Source: Perilla frutescens (Eukaryota; Streptophyta; Magnoliopsida; Lamiales; Lamiaceae). From it: DNA of 64,000 bases. The translations under genes were made by a program, and so were the position numbers. The stretch is from the NCBI GenBank assembly GCA_026008535.1, contig BRKX01000014.1, positions 5,641,001 through 5,705,000 on the forward strand, read 5' to 3'. Of the stretch, positions 34,960 to 46,229 are shown one piece after another (the stretch's first letter is position 1; each line of letters opens with the position of its first letter). The notes beneath the pieces are model-generated. The model did no database searches and was not told the DNA's origin. It worked only from the letters and a program-made list of their open reading frames with translations.

Positions 34960-35720
34960 ATAAGTTACTTTCATTCGAAATTATATAAGACATTACATTA
35001 TACTAATTCATTTTTCAATTGAAATTATAATAAATTGCAGTATATAAGTTAATTTAATTTGAAATTATATTAAATTATACTATATAGGTTTATTTCATTT
35101 GAAATTATATCAAATTACATGTTATGATTGATTTAATTTGAAATTATAATAAATTACACTATATAAACTCGTTTCATGAACGCAGAATTATTAGACATTA
35201 TCACATTATACTTATTCATTTTATTTCAAAATTATAATAAATTGTGTCGTCATTTGAAATTATATGAAATTACGTTGTACCAGTGAATTTGATTTGAAAT
35301 TATAATAAATTACATTGTATAAATTCAGTTCATTCAAAATTATAAGATAATATTACACTGCACTTGTTCATTTGATTTGAAATTATAATTAATCACGCTA
35401 TATGAGTTCATTTCATTCGAAGTTATAAGATATTATATTATACTATTACATTTGATTTGAATTAATAATAAATTACACTGTATACATTATTTTCATTCAA
35501 AAATATACAAGATGTTACTTTATACAATCTCATTGCATTTGAAATTATAATCAATTGCATTATATAAGTTATTTTTATTATAAATTTAAAAAAATACATT
35601 TTATTGATGGTTTGTAATTATAATAAACTCGCGTATATGAGTTTTTTTCATTCAGAATTATATGAAACTATATTATGCTAGTTTATTTCGTTCATTGTGA
35701 AAATGCCACGATTAGTTTTG
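34960..35720. repeat. Degenerate AT-rich tandem repeats, unit about 50-60 bp
   Basis: The phrase tttgaaattataataaattac, followed by a tatataagtt-type word and catttcattt, recurs about a dozen times with substitutions. The units are diverged, so this is an old array. Confidence 0.7.
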
Positions 35721-36189
35721 TAAGAAATGCTCCGATTATTATATACAATTAACCATATTCTACGATTATTTGAATACATATGATTGAATGCATTTATTTC
35801 TTGTGTAAATGAGGTACTTACTGAGCTTCATAAAATAAAAAGAAGGGGAAGGTAGGAATTTATTGACCGAATTTAATGCATGTTTTTATTGTTGTGTAAA
35901 GAGGTAGGTAAATATTTTGAATAAATAAACATGAACACCCGAGCTTATTCACACTACACTACAATAATCTGAGCAAAAAAGTTAGAGCAAAAGGTAGAGA
36001 AGAAATTTTTTGAGCAAGACGTGTGCAAGATTATTCATCAAGAAGAATGTCGTGCACAAAATTTTTCATTTTTGAAAGGTACGTTTTGTAATGTCCATTT
36101 TTGTGAAATTATTTTGTAAATATTTCTCATTTAGATTATATTTCATATGTGTTGTTACGATTTGAAAATAGGTGTGAAGGAGAGATTTG
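35721..36189. other. Unassigned AT-rich sequence
   Basis: Nothing recognised. Confidence 0.4.
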
Positions 36190-36860
36190 CATGTCGTAGC
36201 CTTTTATATATTTAATCGTAGCCTTGTTTCAATAAATTGTATCCTTATGAAAAGATTTAATCCTAGACATAACTAAGAAATCATAGCATTGGTTCTTAAT
36301 CGTAGCCTTTAATATATTGATCGTAGCAATGTTTAGCAATGTTTAGTTAATCATAGCCGTAATTACATTAATCGTAGGCTTTAAAATGTAATCATAGTCT
36401 ACTTTTAGTTAATCGTAGCTTATGCAAATATAATCGTGCATTTTTTAAAAATATAATTGTGGCTTTTTTTCAACTAATCGATGGTTTTTGTTATTAATCG
36501 TGGTTTTTTTAAATTAATCGAGGCTTTTAAATTAATCGTGGCTTTTATTTTTCGAAATTTAATCATGATTTTTAAATCAATCATGACTTTTAAATTAATC
36601 ATGGCTGTTTAATTAATCGTGGCTTTTAAATTTAATCGTGATTTTTTTAAATTAATGGATGTTTTTGTTGATTAATCGTGACTTTTAAATTAATTGTGAG
36701 TTTTAAATTAATCGTGACTTTTAAAATTAATCATAATTTTTTTTAATTAATGGATTTTTTTTATTAATCATGGCTTTTTTTTAAAATTTAATCATGATTG
36801 TTTTTAAATTTAATCGTGGCTTTTAAATTAATTGTGCCTATTTAAATTAATCGTGACTTT
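36190..36860. repeat. Short degenerate repeats of TTAATCGTGGCTTTTAAA type
   Basis: About 25 units of 17-25 bases. The first third reads aatcgtagcc, the rest mostly ttaatcgtggcttttaaa with variants (tcgtgac, tcatggc, tcatgatt). There is no clustering of inverted repeats and no conserved spacer. Confidence 0.75.
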
Positions 36861-37195
36861 ATTCCCTGTGATTTCATTTGCATGTAAAGTACAAAACTGT
36901 CAAAACTTTTCAGATTTTGTGGATCCAACCCGTTTGGTTGGCAGGAAAGTAAAGTTGTTTGAGAATAGGATTTCCAGGAATGTGATTCTGAGGAAAATCA
37001 ATCAAATCAGATTTTTATCCTCTGTTTGGAACACAATTTAAAAGTGTCTGTATTCTCATTTTAGTATTTGATTCAAATTAAACAAATAGGAAATGAAATA
37101 CCTAAAGTATCTCTTATCATTTTCGTATTACCAATAATTTTTATAACATTTAAGATATTAACAATTAATATAGTTTATAATTCTATGTACACAAA

Positions 37196-37229
<34 letters not shown>

Positions 37230-38862
37230 CGAAGTAATTCGAAAATATGTTATTTAAATTTAAATTAAAATAAATTATATGAGTACCAAGTTAATTAATA
37301 TTCAAGATAATTATTCATTATTTTAGGTTAATATAAAAAATTTATTGTCAGTTTTACAACCGAGTTGCTCAATGTCTTGAGTCTGGCATTCTCCCTATCA
37401 TCAAATTCTAAAAAATGGTTGCTAGTATCATCAACTTTTAATTGGAATCTTATTGACAAAAACGAGTGAAGTTTGAGCATGGAAAGCTCTGCTCGAATTG
37501 ATTACAACCAATACATAATCCAATTTCATTTCAATGACTTGTATGATTGTAAAAATTAATTTTATTATTTTATTTAAAAAATAGTAAATAATAAATATAT
37601 AATCAGATTTTCATCTACCAATATCATTAAAATATTCCAATTATTTACAAAAATATAGAATAATGAATGTCAATAAAAACTACTTCTTAGATTTTAGAAT
37701 ATTTTGGAAATTCAAATTACACATCCAGTTTCATCCGATAATAAGAAAATACTTTAAATAATTTTAATTATTCCCTATATAAATTCAAATATGAAGATAT
37801 AAATTTATTTATTTATTTGTAAAATATTACTCAAAGAAAATATAAACAATATATAATATAATATGTTGTCACGACTCAACTTTATTAATTAATATTGAAT
37901 TATATATATAGTATCATATTAAAATGTATGATACAATACTATATAATATTATTAATTAGTACAACTTAAATTTTAATTGCCAATGTTTTTGTGTTTTAAC
38001 AAAAACATAAAAATGTTTAAATAACTACAAAATAATTCACAACCTATAATCTTTTTAAAAAAACACACATGATTGATTTTTCGACAATTGACATGTCAAT
38101 AATTTGATGAATACATTATATACCGTTCTTCCTAAGAGCATCTGACATTGAAACAAAAAAGCCAACAAGTAGTCCAATTTGATTTCAAAATAATTATAAT
38201 TCTATTTAATATTTGTCAATGTATGTATACAGTTGTAAATTAATTTGCAATACTAAATTAATTTACATATACAAAATGTGAAGAAAATGGTTGAGTAATC
38301 AACTATTTATACTTCGATGATTTCAAAATTCAAAAGGTGTTTATTGTTCTCCTTGGATTTTGAAAAAAAAAAACACAGTAAAAAAACCACCATTTTTGGA
38401 TTATATTAACGAAAAAAGTGAAATAAATGAAACATATATATTTTAATGTTTGCCAACGTTTGGATAACATGATAAATTAATTGTGTAACATTAGGAAAAC
38501 ATTCTGATATAAAAATGTATACTGTTGTTGACTAATAATTCATTCAAGTAACAACCGACACTTGTGTCCAATATAGAAAAAAAATAAAGAAAAAAATAAT
38601 TTTATTATGTGTAAAATAATAAAATAATTTTATTATATGTTAAGATAATTTGGAGATATAAATAATTAATTGAATAGTATAATTTAATAATATTGAAAAG
38701 GTAATATAATTCAATATTAGTTGAAGTAATATAAAATAGCAAGCAATTAGTTGTCACCCACCACAGTTAGATTTTAAGAATGAACTGTTGATTTGATATA
38801 TTAGATAAGTGACTTATTATGTAAAAAGTGATACTTATACAGTAAACAAGTACTTAACAACA
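36861..38862. other. AT-rich intergenic sequence
   Basis: No coding region or clear transposon is seen. It includes an (AT)n run at 37201-37226 and the inverted partner of 34737 near 38556. Confidence 0.45.
37201..37226. repeat. (AT)n microsatellite
   Basis: About 26 bases of alternating AT. Confidence 0.9.
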
Positions 38863-40043
38863 GGATATGGATCATATGAGAACACTTTGTTAGTGTGAGA
38901 AATGAGAATTCATCTTACACCATCCAATTTAATGATCCAATGGTTGAGATTTAAGGTGGCAATTTCGTAAATAATAGGGTAAAAAATAAAGGAAGGAGGG
39001 CTATTTTCGTCCAAACCCATTAAAAATGATGATGTCAGCAATTAAAAAAAATCTTAAAAACTTTAACCGACCATAACTTGCTCGTTTTTACTCCAATGCA
39101 CACAAAAAATATATCAAATTAAAGCTCTCTTCATGCTCTTTCATTTAAGATGTCGAAAAGCTATATTTAGATGAAAAAATATGAACGAAAAATAAAAAAA
39201 GAAATTTTTTTACGCGTGCCCAGGTTGTAAATGCTTTCATTAGCATATAATAATTCTTCGTTAACATTATGATAACATATAATAATGTATGCTAACGAAG
39301 CATTTGTCATATGCTAACATAATGTATTCGCTGTGCTAACAAAGAATTATCACAATGTCAGCGTAGTATAAATTTATTAGGATTTATTAAATCTCAATTA
39401 TGGTTTATTTAATCTCGATTATGATTTATTTCATCTAATTATCATTATTTTTTTAAAATTTAATTTTTTGTTTATAGTTCTTAATTGATTATTATGGTTT
39501 ATCCCATCCAATTATGCTTTATAACGTATGTTGACAGAGTATTGTCATATGCTAGCATAGTGTATTCGCAATGCTGACGAAGCAAAATCATAATGCTAAC
39601 GTAGTACAAATATATTATTATTACGATTTGTTCCAACTCATTTAGGGTTTACCACATCCAATCAATGTTTATTTTATCTAATTAGTTTATTTCATCCAAT
39701 TATGATTTTTTCCATTTAATTAGGGTTTATTAAATCAAATTAGGTTTATAATTATTTTTTAGAATATTTTTTTCGCTAACAATATTTGAAAACTTTAATT
39801 AGCATAACTAAAATGCTTCGTTAGCATTATGATAATACTTCGTTAGCATAATGATCTGTTATCAAATCCTCCGCGATTTTTATAAGAATAACTAAATTAC
39901 GTTAATACCCCCGCGCGAAAAACTTTTCAGATATTACAAAATTGCCACCGCCTTTTTCATCAAATCTGGACCTTTGATTTTTAATGGATGGGTGGTGTAA
40001 GATGTGTTCTCATTTCTCACATAAGAGGTTGTTTTTCCATCCC
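38863..40043 (+). mobile_element. Mutator-like MITE, copy A
   Basis: The perfect 10-bp repeat CTTAACAACA flanks it (38853-38862 and 40044-40053). The ends are inverted repeats: GGATATGGATCATATGAGAA with GTGTGAGAAATGAGAA on the left, and the complement of TTCTCATTTCTCAC near the right end. The 1,181-bp interior has many GTTAGCAT and CTTCGTTAGCAT motifs in both orientations and no ORF. Copy B at 41648-42815 is the same element inverted. Confidence 0.82.
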
Positions 40044-40364
40044 CTTAACAACAATATACATGGATATTTTATTTTTATTAAAAGTAAAAAATTGAGAGGG
40101 ATAGGTGTATGGTGGATTTTCCTCATTGCAAATACACTAAGCTCACGATAGACTTTTCCGTACATAGACTTGAGTCAAATTTTATTCAATCCGAATTTAA
40201 AACAGACGTATGGATTTTGAATCTCATTGCTTTAGATTCTCATAATTAATATAGAGGAATAATGGTGTACTAAAAAAAAATATATAGAGGAATAATGCAA
40301 CTGACGAATCATGCACCCAGGGTCCCAGCTGCAGAAGAATTTGTCTAACACGGTTTTAAATTTT

Positions 40365-40367
<3 letters not shown>

Positions 40368-40423
<56 letters not shown>

Positions 40424-40442
40424 TAGATAGAGAGAGAGAGAG
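40368..40442. repeat. (AT)n-(GATA)n-(GA)n compound microsatellite
   Basis: About 54 bases of AT, then three GATA units and a GA run. Confidence 0.9.
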
Positions 40443-40516
40443 GAATAATGCAACTAACGAGCTAAGAAGGGTCAGTGGCGGAGCTATGTGTTAGCATTAT
40501 TTTTATTTTACTAATT

Positions 40517-40557
<41 letters not shown>
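40517..40557. repeat. (AC)n-(AT)n compound microsatellite
   Basis: About nine AC units followed by about eleven AT units. Confidence 0.9.
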
Positions 40558-40558
<1 letters not shown>

Positions 40559-40889
40559 TTCATATCAAGAGAGAAGAAAATGGTGGATGAAGTTACATGT
40601 GAAAATAAAAAGTTAAGTAAAAGATAGACAATGGGTCTCACTTCAAAAAAATGAACCAACCAATCACTAAATAGCCTGGTTTACTCATCTGTAAATTTTA
40701 TATATATAAATATAGGAACGTGCATGCTATTCAAATTTCAAGTCTATTAAATACAATTCAATCACCAATAATATCTTTTTTTTAATCTAAAAAAATAAAA
40801 TAGTTTAAATATTTTTCTAAATGATTGTTTGGGCACTTTTCATTAAGAATGATGTTTTTCTATAACTTTATAATGATGATGTCATAGAT

Positions 40890-41392
40890 TAAGGGTGGGG
40901 AAATATAACGAAATATCGAAATACTGTACTTATCGTACCGAAAATATACCGAATTTTCGGTATATCGAGATTTTCGGTACGGTATAATACCATACCGTGA
41001 ATTTTCGGTACGATAACGGTATGAACTTGTTAAGAAATGGACTATTAAACTTGTTTGGTGTTGGTATTTTGATTGTTGAGACATGAATTTTTATGCTGTT
41101 ATTTATAGAATTCGGATCGGTACGACATGTAAAAAATTCGGTATTTTCGGTATACCTTAAAATTTCAGTATTTTCGATATACCGTGAAAGTTCGGTATAC
41201 CGTATAATATCGGTACGGTACGGTATACCGAAAATATCGGTACAATATCAATATTTGTTACGGCGTATACCGAAATTTCAGTATACCGAAAGTTTCGGTA
41301 CGAGAACGGTATGAAATTTTTCAATATCGAAATTTCGGTACGGTATACGGTACGGCGTGAATTTTTCGATATACCGTACCGACCCATCCCTA
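40890..41392. mobile_element. hAT MITE with palindromic GGTATACCG-type repeats
   Basis: The 8-bp target duplication TCATAGAT lies at 40882-40889 and 41393-41400. The terminal repeats are TAAGGGTGGG and CCCATCCCTA. The interior is dense with TTCGGTATACCGAAA-like and CGGTACGGTA words in both orientations. It is non-coding and 503 bp long. Confidence 0.88.
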
Positions 41393-41647
41393 TCATAGAT
41401 AACTTTAAAAAAAAACGACTTATCTGACATAATTGAACTTGTAGTTTTTTATTTGAATGTTATATATTTTATTTATTAATTTCACATTTATAATTATATG
41501 ATTTTAAAAATTGAGGAATATTTATTTATGTATTTTTATAATTATATATCGTATCCCCAATTTTAAAATTCTGAATACGCCACTGACCAGGGTCTTGCTG
41601 CAGAAGAATTTGTCTAACACGATTTTAATAAGAAATATATATATATA

Positions 41648-42815
41648 GGGGGAAGGGTTATATAAAAACACTCCCTAGTGTGAGAAATGAGACTACATCT
41701 AACACCACACATCCATGAAAAATTAAAGGCCCAGATTTGATGAAAAAGACAGTGGCAATTCTGTAATATTTGAAAAGTTTTTCGCGCGGGTGTATTAACA
41801 TAATTTGGTAATTCTTATAAAAATCGCGGAGGATTTGATAACAGATCGTCATGCTAACGAAGTATTATCATCATGCTAACGAAGCATTATAGTGATGCTA
41901 ATTAAAGTTTTCAAATATTGTTAGCGAAAAATATATTCTAAAAATTAATTATAAACCTAATTTAATTTAATAAACCCTAATTAAATGGAAAAAATCATAA
42001 TTGGATGAAATAAACCTAATTAGATGAAATAAACATTGATTGAAGTTAGAACAAATCATAATAATAATATATTTGTACTACGTTAGCATTACGATTTTGC
42101 TTCATCAGCGTTGTGGATACACTATGTTAGCATATGACAATACTCTGTCAATATACATTATAAATCATAATTGGATGGGATAAACCATAATAATCAATTA
42201 GGAACTATAAACGAAAAATTAAATTAAAAAAAATCATAATTAGATGGAATAAATCATAATTGAGATGAAATAAATTATAATTGAGATTGAATAAACCCTA
42301 ATAAATTTGTACTACACTGGCATTATGATAATTCTTTGTTAGCACAATGAATATATTATGTTAGCATATGACAAATGTTTTGTTAGCATACGTTATCATA
42401 TGTTATCATAATGCTGACGGAGAATTATTATATGTTAACGAAAGCATTTACAACCTGGGCACACGTAAAAAATTATCTTTTTTATTTTTCATTCATATTT
42501 TTTCATTTAAGCATAGCCTTTTGACATCTTAAATGAAAGAGCATGAAGAGAGCTTTAATTTGATATATTTTTTGTGTGCATTGGATTAAAAATGAGCAAG
42601 TTATGGTGGTTTAAAGTTTTTAAGATTTTTTTTAATTGCTGAAATCATCATTTTTAATGGATTTTGACGAAAATAGCCCTCATTCCTTTATTTTTTTGCC
42701 CTATTATTTATGAAATTACCACCTTAAATTTCAACCATTAGATTATTAAATTGGATAGTGTAAGGTGAGGTCTCAATTCTCACACCAGGAAAGTAGTCTC
42801 ATTTGATCCATATCC
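41648..42815 (-). mobile_element. Mutator-like MITE, copy B (inverted relative to copy A)
   Basis: Over most of its length it is the reverse complement of 38863-40043: it ends TTTGATCCATATCC, the complement of the left end of copy A, and carries the same GCTAACGAAG motifs and the same block near the caaattaaagctct word. Both edges abut (TA)n, so the target duplication cannot be read. Confidence 0.8.
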
Positions 42816-42837
42816 TATATATATATATATATATATA
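42816..42837. repeat. (AT)n microsatellite between two MITEs
   Basis: About 22 bases of TA separate copy B from the next element. Confidence 0.9.
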
Positions 42838-43583
42838 GGGTATGGTTCACATGAGAACCAGTCCCCATGTGGGAACTAGGAACTAATCTCAACCGCACAA
42901 TGATTTGATCTCAATGGTCCAGATTTAAATAAAAATGCGGTGGCATAATGGTAAATATAAGGAAGTCAAACTTACTCCTGGTCAAAACTGACATCAGCAT
43001 CCTTACACAAAATTTATTTAAACTTTAAACATCCATAATTTGCTCATTTTTCATTAGATTAATGCAAATTATATATCAAATTAAAGCTCTTTTCGTGCTC
43101 TTTCATTTAAGATCCATTGTTTATATGTTTATTCGAAAATATATTTTTTGTCCATAATAGCGTAATGTTAAACTCATAATAGCATGATAAATTATTCACG
43201 ATAACATGGAAATATACACATAATAGCATGAAAAAATATTCATAAAACACATAAATTTTACTCATAATAGCAGTAGTAGTGTTCTTTAATAGTAGGACAT
43301 TATTTGTTCATACTTGCATGCATATATATTCATATTGGCATGTATATATGTTCATAACAGCATGATAGTACTCTCATTTTAGCATAGCGAAATTTATAAG
43401 AATAGACAACGGTTTTAAAGTGTTATTTATATGATTTCCGAAAATTATGCTTAAATATTACAAGTTTACCACCCCGCTTTTGACCAAAAATTGACCAAAT
43501 CTTAGCCATCTAAATCAAAATAATTGATGAATGAGATGAGTTCCTAGTTTCCACATGGGGTTTAGGTTCTCATTTGATCCATC

Positions 43584-43584
<1 letters not shown>
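42838..43584. mobile_element. Related Mutator-like MITE, copy C
   Basis: The ends GGGTATGGTTCACATGAGAA and the complement of TTCTCATTTGATCCATCC are inverted repeats, with a further inverted segment CCCCATGTGGGAACTAGGAA. It shares the atatatcaaattaaagctct / gctctttcatttaaga block with copies A and B but has a different internal array (CATAATAGCATG motif). It is flanked by (AT)n and (CT)n, so the target duplication is ambiguous. Confidence 0.75.

Positions 43585-43624
<40 letters not shown>
43584..43624. repeat. (CT)n-(TA)n compound microsatellite
   Basis: About ten CT units followed by about ten TA units. Confidence 0.9.
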
Positions 43625-43626
<2 letters not shown>

Positions 43627-43695
43627 ATATTAGACAATATAAAGTATGAAGTGTTGAAGTTTTTATATCTTGGCGTACGCGTGTAAATACTCAAA

Positions 43696-44025
43696 CTTCA
43701 AAGCGTACCCAATCAATCTCATGATAGTCATTATTCAAACTTCAAAAGATTTGTCACGGGATATCTCTATTCAAAGGACAGGCGAATTCAAACATAAAAA
43801 AGTGTTCTCTCACTCTATATTCAAAGGGCATTCATTATTCAAACTTCAAAAGTGCTCTCTCTTCAAAGCGTACCCAATCAATCTCATGATAGTCATTATT
43901 AAAACTTCAAAAGATTTGTCACGGAATATCTCTATTCAAAGGACAGACGTATTCAAAAATAAAAAGTGTTCTCTCACTCTATATTCAAAGGGCATTCATT
44001 ATTCAAACTTCAAAAGTGCTCTCTC
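43696..44025. repeat. 165-bp tandem duplication
   Basis: Two copies begin cttcaaagcgtacccaatca at 43696 and 43861. Both contain the shorter word attcaaacttcaaaag several times. An open frame spans it only because the repeat length is a multiple of three. No protein family is recognised. Confidence 0.85.
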
Positions 44026-44059
44026 TCTCCCCGCTCTTTCTAGCATCACACTGTGCTAA

Positions 44060-45376
44060 ATGTCATAATAGATAATTAATATACTAATTAAGTGTCATGC
44101 ATATTAGATCTAAAATACATTGTACTATGGTACATGATAGAAATTACCCTCTCTATCTCTTTCTAGGTGTATGTTTCCTCGTACTGTACATGACAATATC
44201 GGTAGTGAAAGTTCATAATTAATGTATAGTAGTTATATATAGTTATACACCAACCTAAGCTTTTGAAAGTTCAGACAACGTTTTGACCGTGTTTGCGCAC
44301 GCTTTTATGTGTGTGTGTGTCTATATAGGGGAGGTTAACATGTAATTAAATAAGGTGAACAGTGTAAATTTTGGATTAATCATATCCATTTTTTTTAAGA
44401 TCTACAGTTATTATTAATTAAGAGGGAATTAAAAAATGCTATTATTTTAATGGCAAAGGCACTAAAGGGTGAGATTTAAGTATCCAAAACCCGCAATTCG
44501 CAATTTAAGGAAGATATTTAATTTACATAACCAAAAACATCAATTTTTTTTTATATTACAATAAATGTTAACTTTGTAAAATGCATAAAAAAATAAAAAA
44601 CATGTGTGTGTGTATATATACATTAATTGTCAGATGTTTTTTTGTTTGTTGATGAAGCTTTTTTTGTTTTTTTTGAGGAAAATGATGCTTTTATTGTTAA
44701 TAGTTAATACTATTATACTAAAGTATAGTTGAAGTTTTTTTATGATTCTTTTATTGTTAGTTGGTAATGTCATTATTTCACTAAAGTGTATTCTAAGTTA
44801 ACTTGTGCGGGTTAATGCTCATTATATTCACATATATGGTTATATTATTTTTTAGATTTCTGAATGCTCTATTGTTATTTTGTAATGATTTATGTTGTGT
44901 TTAGTTTGTGATTGTTTATATGAATTTGTTAGTTATACAATATGCTTTTAATTTAATAGTGTAATGCTTAGCAAAAATTTGATAATATCACATAAAAATA
45001 TTTAAAATAAATTATCAAATTTTTTTGAGCAAATAAATTATCTACTTGAAGATATATTAAAATTTATTCGCGGGGTTGTTTGAACTCTTGTTCTATATTG
45101 AATAATATATTCCAAAGTGATAAAAAGGCTAACAATAAAAATGATAATCATTATAACTATTTACTGTATATATTTCTTGAAAAAATGGCATGGCCGAGAT
45201 ATTTGGATTTTAGTTGATAATCCCAAATATCAAAATTAGTATGCGTGACATGCCCAAATTGCCTCCTAATTTTCATGTCATTTCTCTTTCTTTTATAATT
45301 TGATTTTCTATTTTTAAGTCGGAAAGAGCTAGAATTGACGGGAGGGGGCCAAGAGGGAAAAATCACACTTGGAGGG
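44060..45376. other. AT-rich intergenic sequence
   Basis: Nothing recognised. Confidence 0.5.
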
Positions 45377-45602
45377 TGTTAGAATTTGTTGTCTGAAAAG
45401 TTGTGAATTTTGAATGTAAACAGCAATGTCGTACTTAATGTTGAAGCTAGTGTTTCCACTATGCCTTCAACTTGCAGCGGAAGAGTAAATAACACTTTGT
45501 ACAAGATTAGTTTTAAATCACAATCCTTACGGTGTGTGATTGTCTCAAGGCAAAATTCACTAACATAAGTGAAATACAAACTAATACAAGTGTTGTCTCA
45601 GT

Positions 45603-46133
45603 TCACTCCCTTGATAACATTGCATACAACAGTTGACACTTGTCTCTCAGTTGATAGAGAAGCTCTTCATGAGACTGAGTGAACTTGCGGTTGTCAGCTA
45701 ATATCTGGTTCAGTTGATTTAGTTTGGTTAGAGAAGTTAATAGTGGAGTGTGATATTCTGTGGAGAAGAGTGGATTGGGAAAAGTGGCGGTATCTATTTC
45801 TTCTCCATTTTCAGTTGGATAGTCCACATGAATGGCTTGTGATACCGCAACTATGAACAAGGGTGCACTGATCTCAGTTCCTTTGGCTTCATGCTCTCAT
45901 GATGTCTGTGGACATGTCACTATAGTTTCTCGATAGTGACATTCTTTGGGAGAGAACTGAGGTGACTGACTCTCAGTTAGTTGAGGAGATTTGGTGATTT
46001 TTCCAATTGAAGGGGCAATGGCTCGAAGTTCTGTCAGTAAAATATTGGTAGGAATGTTGTTGGCCATACGATGGCTTATAATGTGCTGGACTTGAGCGAT
46101 TGATAGAGGAAAAAAAATGATGTTCATATCCAT
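45603..46133 (-). other. Unassigned minus-strand coding-like stretch with one stop
   Basis: Two segments of 78 and 85 residues (46133-45897 and 45860-45603) lie in the same frame, separated by a TGA at 45897-45899. The sequence is non-repetitive, with ILLTELRAIAPSIGKI, HVDYPTENGEE and ADNRKFTQSHEELLYQLRDK. No family is recognised. The position next to decayed retrotransposons suggests a transposon ORF fragment, but this is inference. Confidence 0.3.
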
Positions 46134-46229
46134 TTAATGCTCCAAATTTCTTCCCTTTGCCAATAGCTCATGTCGTGGAATGCAGTGAGAAAGAAGTGTG
46201 ACTGAATGGACGTCATATGATGCCAATTA

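Larger units (their letters stand above)
40470..41588. mobile_element. Possible TIR element with GGTCAGTGGCG ends, inserted in a duplicated segment
   Basis: GGTCAGTGGCGGAGC at 40470 and its inverted counterpart CGCCACTGACC ending at 41588 bound the block. The outside sequences look like one copy of a nearby segment split in two: ggaataatgcaact on the left and agggtcttgctgcagaagaa on the right, both continuous at 40281-40345. No exact target duplication was identified. It contains the hAT MITE 40890-41392. Confidence 0.5.

Noticed and set aside
36190..36860. Regular short repeats that might look like a CRISPR array
   Set aside because: The units are diverged, there are no unique spacers of constant length, and the context is a plant nuclear genome.
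40232..40659. Minus-strand frames with Ile-Tyr repeats
   Set aside because: They are translations of (AT)n microsatellites.
41093..41396. Frames on both strands rich in Tyr/Arg/Ser
   Set aside because: They arise from the palindromic GGTATACCG repeats of a hAT MITE, and coding on both strands is a sign of repeat structure.
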